This document shows, piece by piece, positions 16,717 to 25,319 of a stretch of 60,848 bases of DNA (the first letter of the stretch is position 1; every line of letters starts with the position of its first letter). The stretch is taken from the NCBI GenBank assembly GCA_020073145.1, contig JAIQFS010000033.1, forward strand, positions 1 through 60,848, written 5' to 3'. The notes below the pieces were generated by a model. The model had not been told where the DNA came from, ran no database searches, and worked only from the letters and a program-made list of their open reading frames with translations. A program made the position numbers and the translations under genes. Source of the stretch: Terriglobia bacterium (GTDB taxonomy: Bacteria; Acidobacteriota; Terriglobia; Bryobacterales; Bryobacteraceae).

Positions 16717-18813
16717 CTATTCCTCTTCTTCCTCCTCGCCGGTCTTCGCCGCGCGAGCCGCCGAAATGATCTTATCTGCTTGCAATTGCGGCACATAGTC
16801 GTAGTGGTCGAATTCCATGGTGAAGGAAGCCCGGCCTTGGGTCATGGCGGTCAAATCGTTCTGATAATTCAACATTTCGGCCATGGGCACTTGGGCTCGG
16901 ATAAACTGTGTGTTTCCTTTGGTTTCCATGCCGGAAATACGTCCCCGGCGACCGTTCAGATCGCCCATCAGGTCCCCGGCGTACTCGACCGGAGCCTGGA
17001 TTTCCACATTCATCACCGGCTCCAGCAGTGCCGGCTTGGCCTGCTGCATGGCGGCCTTAAAGGCCTTCCGGGCAGCCAGTTTGAAGGCGAGTTCGGAAGA
17101 ATCCACATCGTGGTAGGATCCGTCATAAACCGTAACCTTGAAATCCACCATGGGGTAGCCAGCCAGGAAGCCGTTCTCGGCCGCTTCCACGATGCCCTTT
17201 TCCACAGCCGGAATGAAGTTCTTGGGAATCGCCCCGCCAAAAATCTCATTCGCGAACTGGAACTTCGCGCCTCGGGGGAGAGGCTCCATCTTGATCCAAC
17301 AGTCTCCGAACTGACCGTGACCGCCCGTCTGCTTCTTGTGGCGGCCTTGAACGTCGGCCGTTCCCCGAATCGTCTCCCGGTACGGGATTTTCGGGGCCTT
17401 GAGGGTCACATCGACCCCATAGCGCTTCTTAAGCCGGCTGACCACGATTTCCACATGCTGCTGACCAGAACCGGCTAAGAGAAACTCCCGGGTCTGGGGA
17501 TCCCGGTAGAATCGGAGCGACTGGTCTTCCTCCAGGATCCGGTGGACGGCGTTGCCCATCCGGTCCTCATCGTTGCGGGATTTGGCTTCGATCGCGAAGG
17601 CGATCGACGGCTCGGGAAGCTTCACTTGCTGATAAGCGATGTTCAGCCCCTTGTCGGCCTGCGTGTCACCGGTCAACGTATCTCTCAACTTGGCCACGGC
17701 GCCCAGGTCTCCTGCATGCAATTCGGTCACCGGCTGCAGAGTCTTGCCCTGCGGGCTGCTCAGATGCGCCAGTCGCTCGGTGGTACTCCGTGTCACGTTC
17801 TGCAGGTTGGCGTCGTTTTTCACAATTCCAGTGATCACCTTAAAGAAGGTGATCCTTCCGGCAAATGGATCGGCAGTTGTCTTAAAGACATATAGGGAAG
17901 CTTGACCTTTTTCCTCAATTTTTCGCAACACTTCCTTCCCATCCAGTGTAGCGGCCACACCTTCCCGTTCAGACGGCGCCGGCAGGTCTTCCGCGATGAA
18001 ATTGAGGATCAGGTCGGTCCCGATATTGTGCAGTCCGGAGGCGCACAGTACCGGGAAAATCCGCATCTCCCGGACCGCCTGTTTCACTCCGTCAACAATA
18101 TGTTCCACAGGCAGAGTGCCTTTATCAAAAAACTCTTCCATGAGGGCGTCGTTGCCCTCCGCCACCATCTCCACCAACGCCTCGTGGGCCTTCTGCGCCG
18201 CGTCGGCCAAGTTTCCCGGGATGTCCCCTTCCTTCCCCTTACCGTCTCCGTCCGCGGCGTAAGTATAAGCTTTCATGCGGATTAAATCGACCACACCTTT
18301 GAAGTCGCGCTCCGAACCGATGGGAATCTGGATGGGCACTGCCGTCCGTCCAAAGGTCTCCTGCACGCTCTCGAGGGCGCGCTGGAAGTCGGCGCGCTCG
18401 CGGTCTAGTTTGTTAATGATGACGGCGCGCGGAAGCTTGTCTTCGTCGGCGAATCCCCAGACCTTCTCCGTCTGCACTTCAACTCCCGCCACTCCATCCA
18501 CCACCACCAGCGCGGAGTCGGCGGCCGCCAGGGCCGCGTGCGTATCGTTGATGAATATGTTGTAACCCGGAGTGTCCAGGATGTTGACCTTGGCCCGTTT
18601 CCATTCGGCGGTGGCGATAGCCGTCGAGATCGTGATCTTGCGCTGGATCTCCTCCTCGTCAAAATCCGTGATGGTGTTGCCTTCGTCCACGCGAAGCAAC
18701 CGATTGGTGGCTCCGGCGGCGAACAGCAGCCCGGCGGTGAGCGAGGTCTTACCGGAATCGCCGTGGCCCACCACACCGACGTTCCGAATGTCCTTGCTTT
18801 CGTAGATCTTCAC
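16717..18813 (-). CDS. Elongation factor G-like translational GTPase
   Basis: A 698-aa EF-G paralogue. The GTPase domain has G1 GHGDSGKTSL, G3 DTPGYN and G4 NKLD. Domains II-V follow, with the domain IV landmark QTGGHGQFGDCWIKMEPLP. The protein ends in a Glu-rich tail (GEEEEEE). The G1 sequence and overall form match the EF-G-like/FusA2 group rather than canonical FusA, and no ribosomal protein or tuf genes are nearby. It may act in ribosome recycling or stress translation; this is not established. The start codon is GTG at 18813, preceded by GGAG. A striking AT-rich palindrome lies about 17 bp upstream. Confidence 0.9.
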   Translation of the reverse strand: MKIYESKDIRNVGVVGHGDSGKTSLTAGLLFAAGATNRLLRVDEGNTITDFDEEEIQRKITISTAIATAEWKRAKVNILDTPGYNIFINDTHAALAAADSALVVVDGVAGVEVQTEKVWGFADEDKLPRAVIINKLDRERADFQRALESVQETFGRTAVPIQIPIGSERDFKGVVDLIRMKAYTYAADGDGKGKEGDIPGNLADAAQKAHEALVEMVAEGNDALMEEFFDKGTLPVEHIVDGVKQAVREMRIFPVLCASGLHNIGTDLILNFIAEDLPAPSEREGVAATLDGKEVLRKIEEKGQASLYVFKTTADPFAGRITFFKVITGIVKNDANLQNVTRSTTERLAHLSSPQGKTLQPVTELHAGDLGAVAKLRDTLTGDTQADKGLNIAYQQVKLPEPSIAFAIEAKSRNDEDRMGNAVHRILEEDQSLRFYRDPQTREFLLAGSGQQHVEIVVSRLKKRYGVDVTLKAPKIPYRETIRGTADVQGRHKKQTGGHGQFGDCWIKMEPLPRGAKFQFANEIFGGAIPKNFIPAVEKGIVEAAENGFLAGYPMVDFKVTVYDGSYHDVDSSELAFKLAARKAFKAAMQQAKPALLEPVMNVEIQAPVEYAGDLMGDLNGRRGRISGMETKGNTQFIRAQVPMAEMLNYQNDLTAMTQGRASFTMEFDHYDYVPQLQADKIISAARAAKTGEEEEEE

Positions 18814-18829
18814 GGCAACGCTCCGTTAA

Positions 18830-18851
18830 TTAATTAAGGTCCCTTAATTAA
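18830..18851. promoter_or_regulatory. AT-rich perfect palindrome upstream of EF-G-like gene
   Basis: Two perfect 10-bp arms, TTAATTAAGG (18830-18839) and CCTTAATTAA (18842-18851), are separated by 2 bases. They lie just upstream of the EF-G-like start codon. In DNA this GC-rich, an AT-rich perfect dyad stands out. It may be an operator or a 5' leader hairpin. It is also a plausible terminator-like hairpin in the minus direction, but no T-run follows. Confidence 0.5.
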
Positions 18852-18938
18852 AACGGAATGGTAACACAGCAGGATGCCGGTGGCGACGCCTTGACACGCC
18901 GCCGAGTACCGCCGAGTACCGGGAGGCTCCTGAGGGCA

Positions 18939-21593
18939 TCAATCGCCGCGCAGTGCCACTTGCGGCTGGATGCGCGCGGCGCGGTAGGCCGGAATCGAGC
19001 ACGCAATGAACGCCGCGGCCAGCAGCAGGATCGAGATCAGCGCATAGGTCAGGACGTCGGTGGGCGGCACTTCGAAGAGAAGTTTCTTGAGGGCTCCGGT
19101 CAATTCGAAGGCTCCGGCAAGCCCCACCGCCAAACCGACGGCCACCAGCGCCATTCCATGGCGAATGACCGAGCCGAGGATGTCACGCGGAGTGGCTCCC
19201 AGAGCGACGCGGATCCCGATCTCACGGGTCCGTTGCCGCACCCAGAGCGCCAGCATGGACACGATCCCGGCCACGGCGATGAGAAACGCCAGCACGGCGA
19301 ACAGACTGAACATGCGGGTAATGGCGCGCGGCGAGGCGATGGTATCGGCGCGGGTCTGTTCGAGGGTTTCGAAATGGTAGATGGCATTGGTGGGGTCGGA
19401 CTCATGCACGACATGGCGGAGCAGTCCGGCCAGGCTGGCGGGATCTCCGGCGGCGCGCACCAGCAAGGCCCCGGCGCCCGGATTCTGGTCCATGACGCCG
19501 TAGGCCTGGAACGGCGCGTCCCGATCAGGACCGAATTCCCGCGTGTCGCCGACGATGCCGACGATCTGCAGCCAGTGAGCGCCGGTATCGAAGGAGATGC
19601 GCTTGCCGAGGGGGTCTTCGCGGCCCCAGCGGCGGGATGCGAGCGTGCGGCTGAGGATGACGACGCCAGGGCTGGTTTCCCGGTCGGAATCGAGAAACAG
19701 ACGGCCGGCGACGAGCGGGATGCCCAGGGTCTTGAAATATCCGGGAGTGACGATGCGAATGGAGTGTACGGCGATGGTGTCGCTTTCGGCGCGCGGGTCG
19801 CCTTCCACTTGGAAGCGTTGCGGGCGCCCGCCAAAGGCGCGGAGGTCGGGGTCCATCGGAAAACTGGAGGCCACGGCGGCGGCCATCACGCCGGGCGTAT
19901 TCTGGACGCCGTCCAGGAGCCGGCGGGAGAGGGCTCGAGTCTTGCCGGGGTCATGGCCATACGCGGTCCAATTGGCATCGAACCCAACCGCGAAGACATG
20001 CTGCGGAACGAAACCGGGAGTAATCTGGCTCAGACGGACGAAGCTGCGGACCATCAGGCCGGCCCCAATCAGGAGCACAAACGAAAAGGCCACCTGGGCG
20101 GCGATCAAAGCGCTACGCAGCAGATGACGGCCGCGCTCCCCGCTGGTGCGGCTGCCTTCTTTAAGGCCGGACGCCACGTCGCCGCCCGAATACAGAACGG
20201 CGACTGAACCGAACACCACGGTGGTGGCGGTGGCGCAGAGGATGGCGAAACCCAGGACCCATCCATCGATCGCGACTTCTCTCGCCCGTGGCGTGAGCTG
20301 GCCGGCGACGGTGGCCAGCGGATGAACGCAGGCGAAGGCAAACAGGATCCCGACACCGGCGGCGAAAAGCGCCAAGATGAAGCTCTCGGTGAGCAACTGC
20401 CGAAGCAGCCGGCCGCTGCCCGCACCGACGGCGGTGCGAATGACCAGTTCCTGTTCGCGGCGCGACATGCGGGCCAGAATCAGGTTGGCCACATTGGCGC
20501 AGCCAATCAAGAGGACGAACGCCGCAGCGCCGAGCAGCACCAGCAGCAGGGGCCGGGCGCCGCGCGTCAGATCGTCGCTCAGCAGGGAGGCGTTGGCGGT
20601 ATAGCCCAGGCGGTCGGGATAGAACTTCGGATATTCCTCTTTCAATCGTCGCGCGATCAGCGCGACATCCTGATTGGAGCGGTAGAGCGTGACGCCGGAT
20701 CTCAGCCGTCCAAACACGCTCAGCATGTGGGCGTTGCGGTTGGCGATCGTTTGCGGGTTTGCCCGAAAGGGACACGCGGAAGACGGCATGTAGACGTCGT
20801 TCTCGTTGGGGTACTGCGGAATCGGCGGCAGCACGCCGATCACGATGTGGGGCTTGTCGTTCATCTGGTAGGTCTTGCCGAGAATGCGCGGATCGCCTCC
20901 CTCGGTCTTCTTCCAGAACTCGTAGCTGAGAATGAGGACGGGCTGTGCGCCGAGGCGGTCGTCGTCCGCCCGGAAGGTTCGGCCGAGCAAAGGTTGCACG
21001 CCCAGGAAATCGAAGAAGTTGGCTGAGACCACGCCGGTCTGCACGCGATGGGGTTCGTTCCCGCCGAACAGCGTGAAGTTCATGGTGTGATACTCCACCA
21101 GGTCGGCCAGGCTGCGGCTCTGCTGCCGGTAGTCGGCCAGTTCGAGGGGTGAGAAGCCGATGTTGGGAGATCCCAACTTGACGGCCGGTTGCCGCACGAC
21201 CACCAGGCGGTCACCCTGCAAGTACGGCAATGGTTTGAGCAGCACCGAGCGGACCACGCTGAAGATGGCGGTGTTGGCGCCAATCCCCAGGCCGAGGATC
21301 GAGATCGCCGACAGAGTGAACCCGAGGTTGCGGCTCATCATGCGCAGCGCGTAGCGCGAGTCTTGCGCCAGGACGCTGAGATGCTCCCGCGGCGCCATGC
21401 GAAAGATGTCGGCGATGGTGATCCACCACATGCGGAATAAGCCGATCCGGCCGCCCCCGTGGGCGGCGGCATCGTGCTGTTGGCGAAACGTCTCTTCCAT
21501 CTCGCCGCCGAAATCGCGGCGAAAGTCGAACGGAAGCAGGCGCAGCAAGGCGCAATAGAAACGCTCCGGAAAAGATGGCTTCGGCGTGCCCAT
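18939..21593 (-). CDS. ADOP-family MacB/FtsX-like orphan ABC permease
   Basis: An 884-aa ADOP with a cytoplasmic N-terminal domain (PERFYCALLRLLPFDFRRDFGGEMEE is its landmark, residues about 8-32). The first transmembrane helix carries LGLGIGANTAIFSVV. Two periplasmic MacB-like core domains alternate with FtsX-type helices (for example LLVLLGAAAFVLLIGCANVANL), and the C-terminal block ends in AYRAARIQPQVALRGD. It lies 9 bp downstream of a PadR gene on the same strand, with AGGAGG before its ATG. No ATPase gene is adjacent. Its N-terminal domain differs from that of the permease at 495-3107. Confidence 0.93.
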   Translation of the reverse strand: MGTPKPSFPERFYCALLRLLPFDFRRDFGGEMEETFRQQHDAAAHGGGRIGLFRMWWITIADIFRMAPREHLSVLAQDSRYALRMMSRNLGFTLSAISILGLGIGANTAIFSVVRSVLLKPLPYLQGDRLVVVRQPAVKLGSPNIGFSPLELADYRQQSRSLADLVEYHTMNFTLFGGNEPHRVQTGVVSANFFDFLGVQPLLGRTFRADDDRLGAQPVLILSYEFWKKTEGGDPRILGKTYQMNDKPHIVIGVLPPIPQYPNENDVYMPSSACPFRANPQTIANRNAHMLSVFGRLRSGVTLYRSNQDVALIARRLKEEYPKFYPDRLGYTANASLLSDDLTRGARPLLLVLLGAAAFVLLIGCANVANLILARMSRREQELVIRTAVGAGSGRLLRQLLTESFILALFAAGVGILFAFACVHPLATVAGQLTPRAREVAIDGWVLGFAILCATATTVVFGSVAVLYSGGDVASGLKEGSRTSGERGRHLLRSALIAAQVAFSFVLLIGAGLMVRSFVRLSQITPGFVPQHVFAVGFDANWTAYGHDPGKTRALSRRLLDGVQNTPGVMAAAVASSFPMDPDLRAFGGRPQRFQVEGDPRAESDTIAVHSIRIVTPGYFKTLGIPLVAGRLFLDSDRETSPGVVILSRTLASRRWGREDPLGKRISFDTGAHWLQIVGIVGDTREFGPDRDAPFQAYGVMDQNPGAGALLVRAAGDPASLAGLLRHVVHESDPTNAIYHFETLEQTRADTIASPRAITRMFSLFAVLAFLIAVAGIVSMLALWVRQRTREIGIRVALGATPRDILGSVIRHGMALVAVGLAVGLAGAFELTGALKKLLFEVPPTDVLTYALISILLLAAAFIACSIPAYRAARIQPQVALRGD

Positions 21594-21602
21594 GGTTTCC
21601 TC

Positions 21603-21953
21603 CTAGGCGGACCGGAAGGAGCGAATGAGACGCTTGCCGCGGGCGCGCGCCAACACCTTGGCCATGCGCTCGGCCTCCGCCACCGCCATGCGGCGGCCGT
21701 CTTCGGTGAGGCGGTAATAGCGGCGGCGCTGGTCGTCCATTTCGACGGCAGGGCGGGAGCGGAGCTCCGCGATGAGGCCGTCGGCGAGCAGTCGCTTGAT
21801 GATGCCGTAGAGCGTGCCGGTGCTGAGCTGGACCTCACCGCGAGTATGCTCTTCCACCTCTTTGAGGATGGCGTAGCCGTGTTTCTCGCCGTCGGACAGA
21901 GCCAACAGGACGTTGAACAAGGCCGGCGTCAACGGCGTCTGGACGTTGGACAT
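21603..21953 (-). CDS. PadR-family transcriptional regulator
   Basis: A 116-aa PadR winged-helix regulator: LLALSDGEKHGYAILKEVEE, then the GTLYGIIKRLLADGLIAE helix-wing segment and RRRYYRLTEDGRRM. It is the first gene of a two-gene unit with the ADOP at 18939-21593 and is transcribed from a near-consensus sigma70 promoter at 22016-22044. GAGGAGAGA precedes the ATG. PadR proteins often repress their own operon, so the promoter region or the early leader is the likely operator. It is clearly different in sequence from the PadR at 148. Confidence 0.93.
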   Translation of the reverse strand: MSNVQTPLTPALFNVLLALSDGEKHGYAILKEVEEHTRGEVQLSTGTLYGIIKRLLADGLIAELRSRPAVEMDDQRRRYYRLTEDGRRMAVAEAERMAKVLARARGKRLIRSFRSA

Positions 21954-22015
21954 GCATCTCTCCTCAATCCGGGCGGCGTCAGCGTTCTACGCAGCCGGCA
22001 GCTACATTGTGCCCA

Positions 22016-22044
22016 ACTATAGCGTGAGGCGACGTAATTGTCAA
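22016..22044 (-). promoter_or_regulatory. Sigma70-type promoter of the second PadR-ADOP pair
   Basis: On the minus strand a perfect -35 box TTGACA (22039-22044 on the plus strand as TGTCAA) is followed by exactly 17 bases and a -10 box TATAGT (22016-22021), 5 of 6 consensus. The -35 box overlaps the TGA stop codon of the upstream MFS gene. The start codon of PadR is about 60 bp downstream. Confidence 0.75.
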
Positions 22045-23288
22045 TCGGCTTTAGCGGGAGCCGGATCGAGCACGCCCGCCGGAGCACGGCCCCGCGCCAG
22101 CCACAGGATGGCGTAGCCGGTGGCGGAGAACGCAGCCATCGGCAGCGTCATGGGCAGCGGCGAGCGCAGGTGCAGCGAGCTGACCATGGCGCCGCCCGCG
22201 CTGCCGATGCCGAACTGCGCCAGGCCGAACAAGCCGGATGCGCTTCCGGCCGCGGTTCCGAGGTGGGACAGGCTGAGCGCTGCGCCATTGGGATAAATGA
22301 ATCCGAGGAGCGCAATGCAGCAGAACAAGGTCACCGCGAAAAGCCAGAGCCCTCCGATGGGGCTGTTGCCGAGGGCCGCCAGCAGGCCGCTCAGCAGGAC
22401 CAGCAGGGTGTAGGCGGCGGTGAGAATCCGGCGCGGTGTGTGGCGGCGCAAGACGATGCGATTGAGCTGGGACGAACCGATCAAACCGAACGCATTGATT
22501 CCGAAGAAGAGGCCGAAGCGTTGGGGCGAGATGCCGTAGCCTTCGATGAAGACGGCCGAGGCGCCGGTGATGTAGCAGAACATGGCCCCATAGGCGAATC
22601 CCAAGGCCACCACCCGCGGCAGGAAGCGGGTGTCGGCGAGCAAGCGTCCGTACAGGCGCAGGGCTTCGGCCAGCCCCGTCTGGCTGCGGCGCTCGCGCGG
22701 ATGCGACTCGGGCAGAATCCAAGTCGTGGCCCCGAGGCATGCGGCGCCGAAGGCGGCCAGGAGGGCGAAGATGGTTCTCCAGCCGGCGTACTCCAAGATC
22801 TGGCCGCCGATCAGCGGCGCCAGGATCGGCGCGACTCCGGTGATTCCAAGCAGCAGCGAAAAGTACCGCGCGGCATCGCGCTCCTGGAACCAGTCCCGAA
22901 CAATCGCCCGCGACACCGCCTGTCCGGCCGAGCCGCCCAAAGCCATCAACAGCCGCCACGCCATCAGGGCGTAGATTGATCCGGCCGCGGCGCAGCCCAC
23001 GGCCGAAGCCACGAATACCATGGTGCCGGCCTGCAACAGAACCCGGCGTCCGTAGCGGTCGGACAGCGGGCCGTGCAACAACTGTCCCAACGCCATGCCG
23101 GCCAGAAACACGGACAGCGTCAATTCGACCGAACCGATGGGCACGCCGAAGTCCCTCCCGATTTGCGGGAAGGCCGGCAGATACATATCGATGGAAAGAG
23201 ACGCGAAGGCCGCGAGCGAACCCAGCAGCACGGCATAGCGGAAACGATGCGGCTGGCTGGCAGGTGGCGTGGAGACAGGCGCGGTCAC
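22041..23288 (-). CDS. Bcr/CflA-type MFS transporter
   Basis: A 415-aa major facilitator with 12 predicted helices of the Bcr/CflA drug-exporter group: SIDMYLPAFPQIGRDFGV after the first helix, then the loop 2-3 motif GPLSDRYGRRVLL, and the RAIVRDWFQERDAARYFSLLLGI-type segment after helix 5. It is the last gene of the purine operon, 61 bp after uah, a wider gap than the other junctions. In that context it may export a purine-derived or toxic compound or move a pathway intermediate; this is inference, and the family suggests efflux. The apparent start is GTG at 23288 without a strong Shine-Dalgarno sequence; an internal start is possible. Confidence 0.88.
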   Translation of the reverse strand: MTAPVSTPPASQPHRFRYAVLLGSLAAFASLSIDMYLPAFPQIGRDFGVPIGSVELTLSVFLAGMALGQLLHGPLSDRYGRRVLLQAGTMVFVASAVGCAAAGSIYALMAWRLLMALGGSAGQAVSRAIVRDWFQERDAARYFSLLLGITGVAPILAPLIGGQILEYAGWRTIFALLAAFGAACLGATTWILPESHPRERRSQTGLAEALRLYGRLLADTRFLPRVVALGFAYGAMFCYITGASAVFIEGYGISPQRFGLFFGINAFGLIGSSQLNRIVLRRHTPRRILTAAYTLLVLLSGLLAALGNSPIGGLWLFAVTLFCCIALLGFIYPNGAALSLSHLGTAAGSASGLFGLAQFGIGSAGGAMVSSLHLRSPLPMTLPMAAFSATGYAILWLARGRAPAGVLDPAPAKAD

Positions 23289-23349
23289 ACGGGCTATCTT
23301 ACACCGCGTGGGAATCGTGCGACCCGCGCTCGCGGCACACGGCGGAGCC

Positions 23350-24591
23350 TTATGCCTCCGAAAGGCGCACGAGCGCTTCGGCCAGAACGAGGGCGCCCTG
23401 GGCGATAGCCTCGGGGGAGGCGTATTCGTCGGGGCGATGGCTGATGCCGGCCCGGCAGGGGATGAACAGCATGGCCGTGGGCGCGATGCGGGCGAGAAAC
23501 AGCGAGTCGTGGTAGGCCCGGCTGATCATGAGGTCGAATCGCAAGCCGTGCGCATCGCAAGATTGGGCCAGCGCCGCCACCACGGCTGGCGCGCACTGCG
23601 CGGGCGGATCAGCGTTGACCGTTTCGCACCGCACCGTGACGCCGCGGCGGGCCGCCACCTCGGCGCTCGCTTCGGCGATCGTTTCGAGGACGGAGTCGCG
23701 GCGGGCTTGGTCGATATCGCGCGCGTCGATTTCGATACGGACGCGGCTGGGAATGCTGTTGACTGCTCCGGGGAAGAGCTCGCAGACACCGACGGTGGCG
23801 ACCGTGTCGATAGCGCCGGTGGCGCGCGCGCCGGCCTCCACGGCGAGCGCAATTTCCGCGGCGGCGAGAAAGGCATCATGACGGGCGGGCATCAGAACTC
23901 CGCCAGCGTGGCCGCCTTCCCCTTCGATCCAGACCCGCAGGCTGGCGGGCGCGGCAATGGCGGTCACCACGCCGAGCCCGATCTGGCGCTTTTCGAGCAG
24001 AGGACCTTGTTCGATGTGGAGCTCGACGAATGCGGAATAGTGACCGGCAGGCAAACGGACGCTGGAGAGCGGGCCCGTGAAGCCGGCGGCGGCCCGGGCC
24101 TCATCGAGTGTGACGCCGTCGCGATCTTTCAAGCGCGCGCCCGCGGACGCGTCCAGCAGACCGGCCAGCAGCCGGCTTCCCAGGCAGCCGATGCCGAAAC
24201 GCGTTGGCTCTTCCGCGGTGAAGATGATCAGCTCGATGGAACGCCGCGGGCGGAAACCGGCGCGGGCCAGCGCGCGGATCGCTTCCAACCCACCCAGCAC
24301 GCCAACGGTTCCGTCGAAACGTCCGGCATTGGGGATGGCGTCGATGTGCGAGCCGGTGGCGACTGCGGGTAAGTCCGGTTCCTGGCCGGGCCAGCGCGCG
24401 AAAGTGTTTCCAACGGCGTCTTCGTGCAGCGAAAGCCCGCCGTCGCGGCAGAGCTGTTTGACGAAGTCCCGGCCGCGCCGGTCGGCCTCGGTAAAGACCA
24501 CACGCGTCACCACCGGCGCGGGCTCCGCGGAAATCGCGCCCAGCGCTTCGATCTCGCCCGACAGCCCGTCCTGATCGATTTCGAGGTTCAT
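23350..24591 (-). CDS. uah: Ureidoglycolate amidohydrolase (plant-type UAH, M20 family)
   Basis: A 413-aa binuclear-metal amidohydrolase that would convert (S)-ureidoglycolate to glyoxylate, CO2 and two ammonia. Metal ligands are visible: His82 in TGSHIDAI, Asp93 in RFDGTVGVLG, Glu127/128 in FTAEEPTRFGIGCLGSRLL, His192 in LHIEQGP, and a C-terminal histidine in the SRAYHDSLF region. GSHIDAIP, EEPTRFG, CLGSRLLAG, GVVTAIAAPASL and SRAYHDSLF match plant UAH as I recall it and differ from the allantoate amidohydrolase in the same operon. The start ATG 24591 overlaps the allE stop (ATGA). Its position after allC, allB and allE makes it the final nitrogen-releasing step. Confidence 0.88.
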   Translation of the reverse strand: MNLEIDQDGLSGEIEALGAISAEPAPVVTRVVFTEADRRGRDFVKQLCRDGGLSLHEDAVGNTFARWPGQEPDLPAVATGSHIDAIPNAGRFDGTVGVLGGLEAIRALARAGFRPRRSIELIIFTAEEPTRFGIGCLGSRLLAGLLDASAGARLKDRDGVTLDEARAAAGFTGPLSSVRLPAGHYSAFVELHIEQGPLLEKRQIGLGVVTAIAAPASLRVWIEGEGGHAGGVLMPARHDAFLAAAEIALAVEAGARATGAIDTVATVGVCELFPGAVNSIPSRVRIEIDARDIDQARRDSVLETIAEASAEVAARRGVTVRCETVNADPPAQCAPAVVAALAQSCDAHGLRFDLMISRAYHDSLFLARIAPTAMLFIPCRAGISHRPDEYASPEAIAQGALVLAEALVRLSEA

Positions 24592-25319
24592 CGCGGATCC
24601 CCGAGCGGATGCCGGTTCCAATCCTTATAGATCAAGTATTTCGCCGCCGTCTTGCCCAGAGCGCCGAACCACTGCGGGCAGTAGGGGCCCATCCAGATGA
24701 AGTCGCCCGCGCTCACCGGATACCAGCAGTCGCCCAGCCGGTAAATGCCGCCGCCCTCCAACATCAACAGGCCGTGCTCCATAACGTGGATCTCGACCAT
24801 GGGCAGGGTGGCGCCGGGCTGAAAGGTCATGGTGTTCACGGCGCAATCGAAGGCGGGGCTATCGGGCAGCAGGGTGCGGACGACGAGCGCTGGATCCCCG
24901 AGGAACGGCTTGGCCTCGGCCGCGCTCTCGCGGCCCGTCACGAATTCGGGCGCCGGCGCGCCCGCCAGCGCCTGGTACGGCTTTTCGATGACGGCTGCGC
25001 GCGCCCGTCCTCCCGCTCCGACGGAAGCGTCGTAACCGGCGGGAACGTACGCATAATGTCCCGGGCGAAGTATGCTGCCGCCCACTTCCAGTTCGCCTTC
25101 GAGCCCATAGACGAAACGCTGTCCGGCCGCAGGGCCCAGCATGCCGCCGGCTTCGAACTCGGCGGTGTACTGGGTGAATGCCGCGCCTCCGGCAGGCCCA
25201 ATGTGAACGATGGCGGTGGCGTTGCGCATGCTGGGGAGCGGGGCACGCACGAACGTGTCGGGTGTGTGCAACAAGTGATCGCGCCGGTGAGCGCTGCGAG
25301 TGTTTCCCAGTTGGTTCAT
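24588..25319 (-). CDS. allE: (S)-ureidoglycine aminohydrolase
   Basis: A 243-aa double-cupin manganese enzyme that converts (S)-ureidoglycine to (S)-ureidoglycolate and ammonia. Family landmarks are THVR-like TFVRAPLPSMRNA, the first cupin FVYGLEGELEVGG, and the second cupin with the metal-binding cluster EIHVMEHGLLMLEG and FIWMGPYCPQWFGALG, then TAAKYLIYKDWNRHPL. The true start is ATG 25319, which overlaps the allB stop as ATGA; the longer open frame upstream is out-of-frame allB sequence. Its stop overlaps the uah start in the same way. Tight coupling to uah fits the instability of ureidoglycine. Confidence 0.93.
   Translation of the reverse strand: MNQLGNTRSAHRRDHLLHTPDTFVRAPLPSMRNATAIVHIGPAGGAAFTQYTAEFEAGGMLGPAAGQRFVYGLEGELEVGGSILRPGHYAYVPAGYDASVGAGGRARAAVIEKPYQALAGAPAPEFVTGRESAAEAKPFLGDPALVVRTLLPDSPAFDCAVNTMTFQPGATLPMVEIHVMEHGLLMLEGGGIYRLGDCWYPVSAGDFIWMGPYCPQWFGALGKTAAKYLIYKDWNRHPLGDPR

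Noticed and set aside
16639-17478. Plus-strand frame across the EF-G-like 3' end
   Set aside because: Shadow of the EF-G-like gene; no motif.
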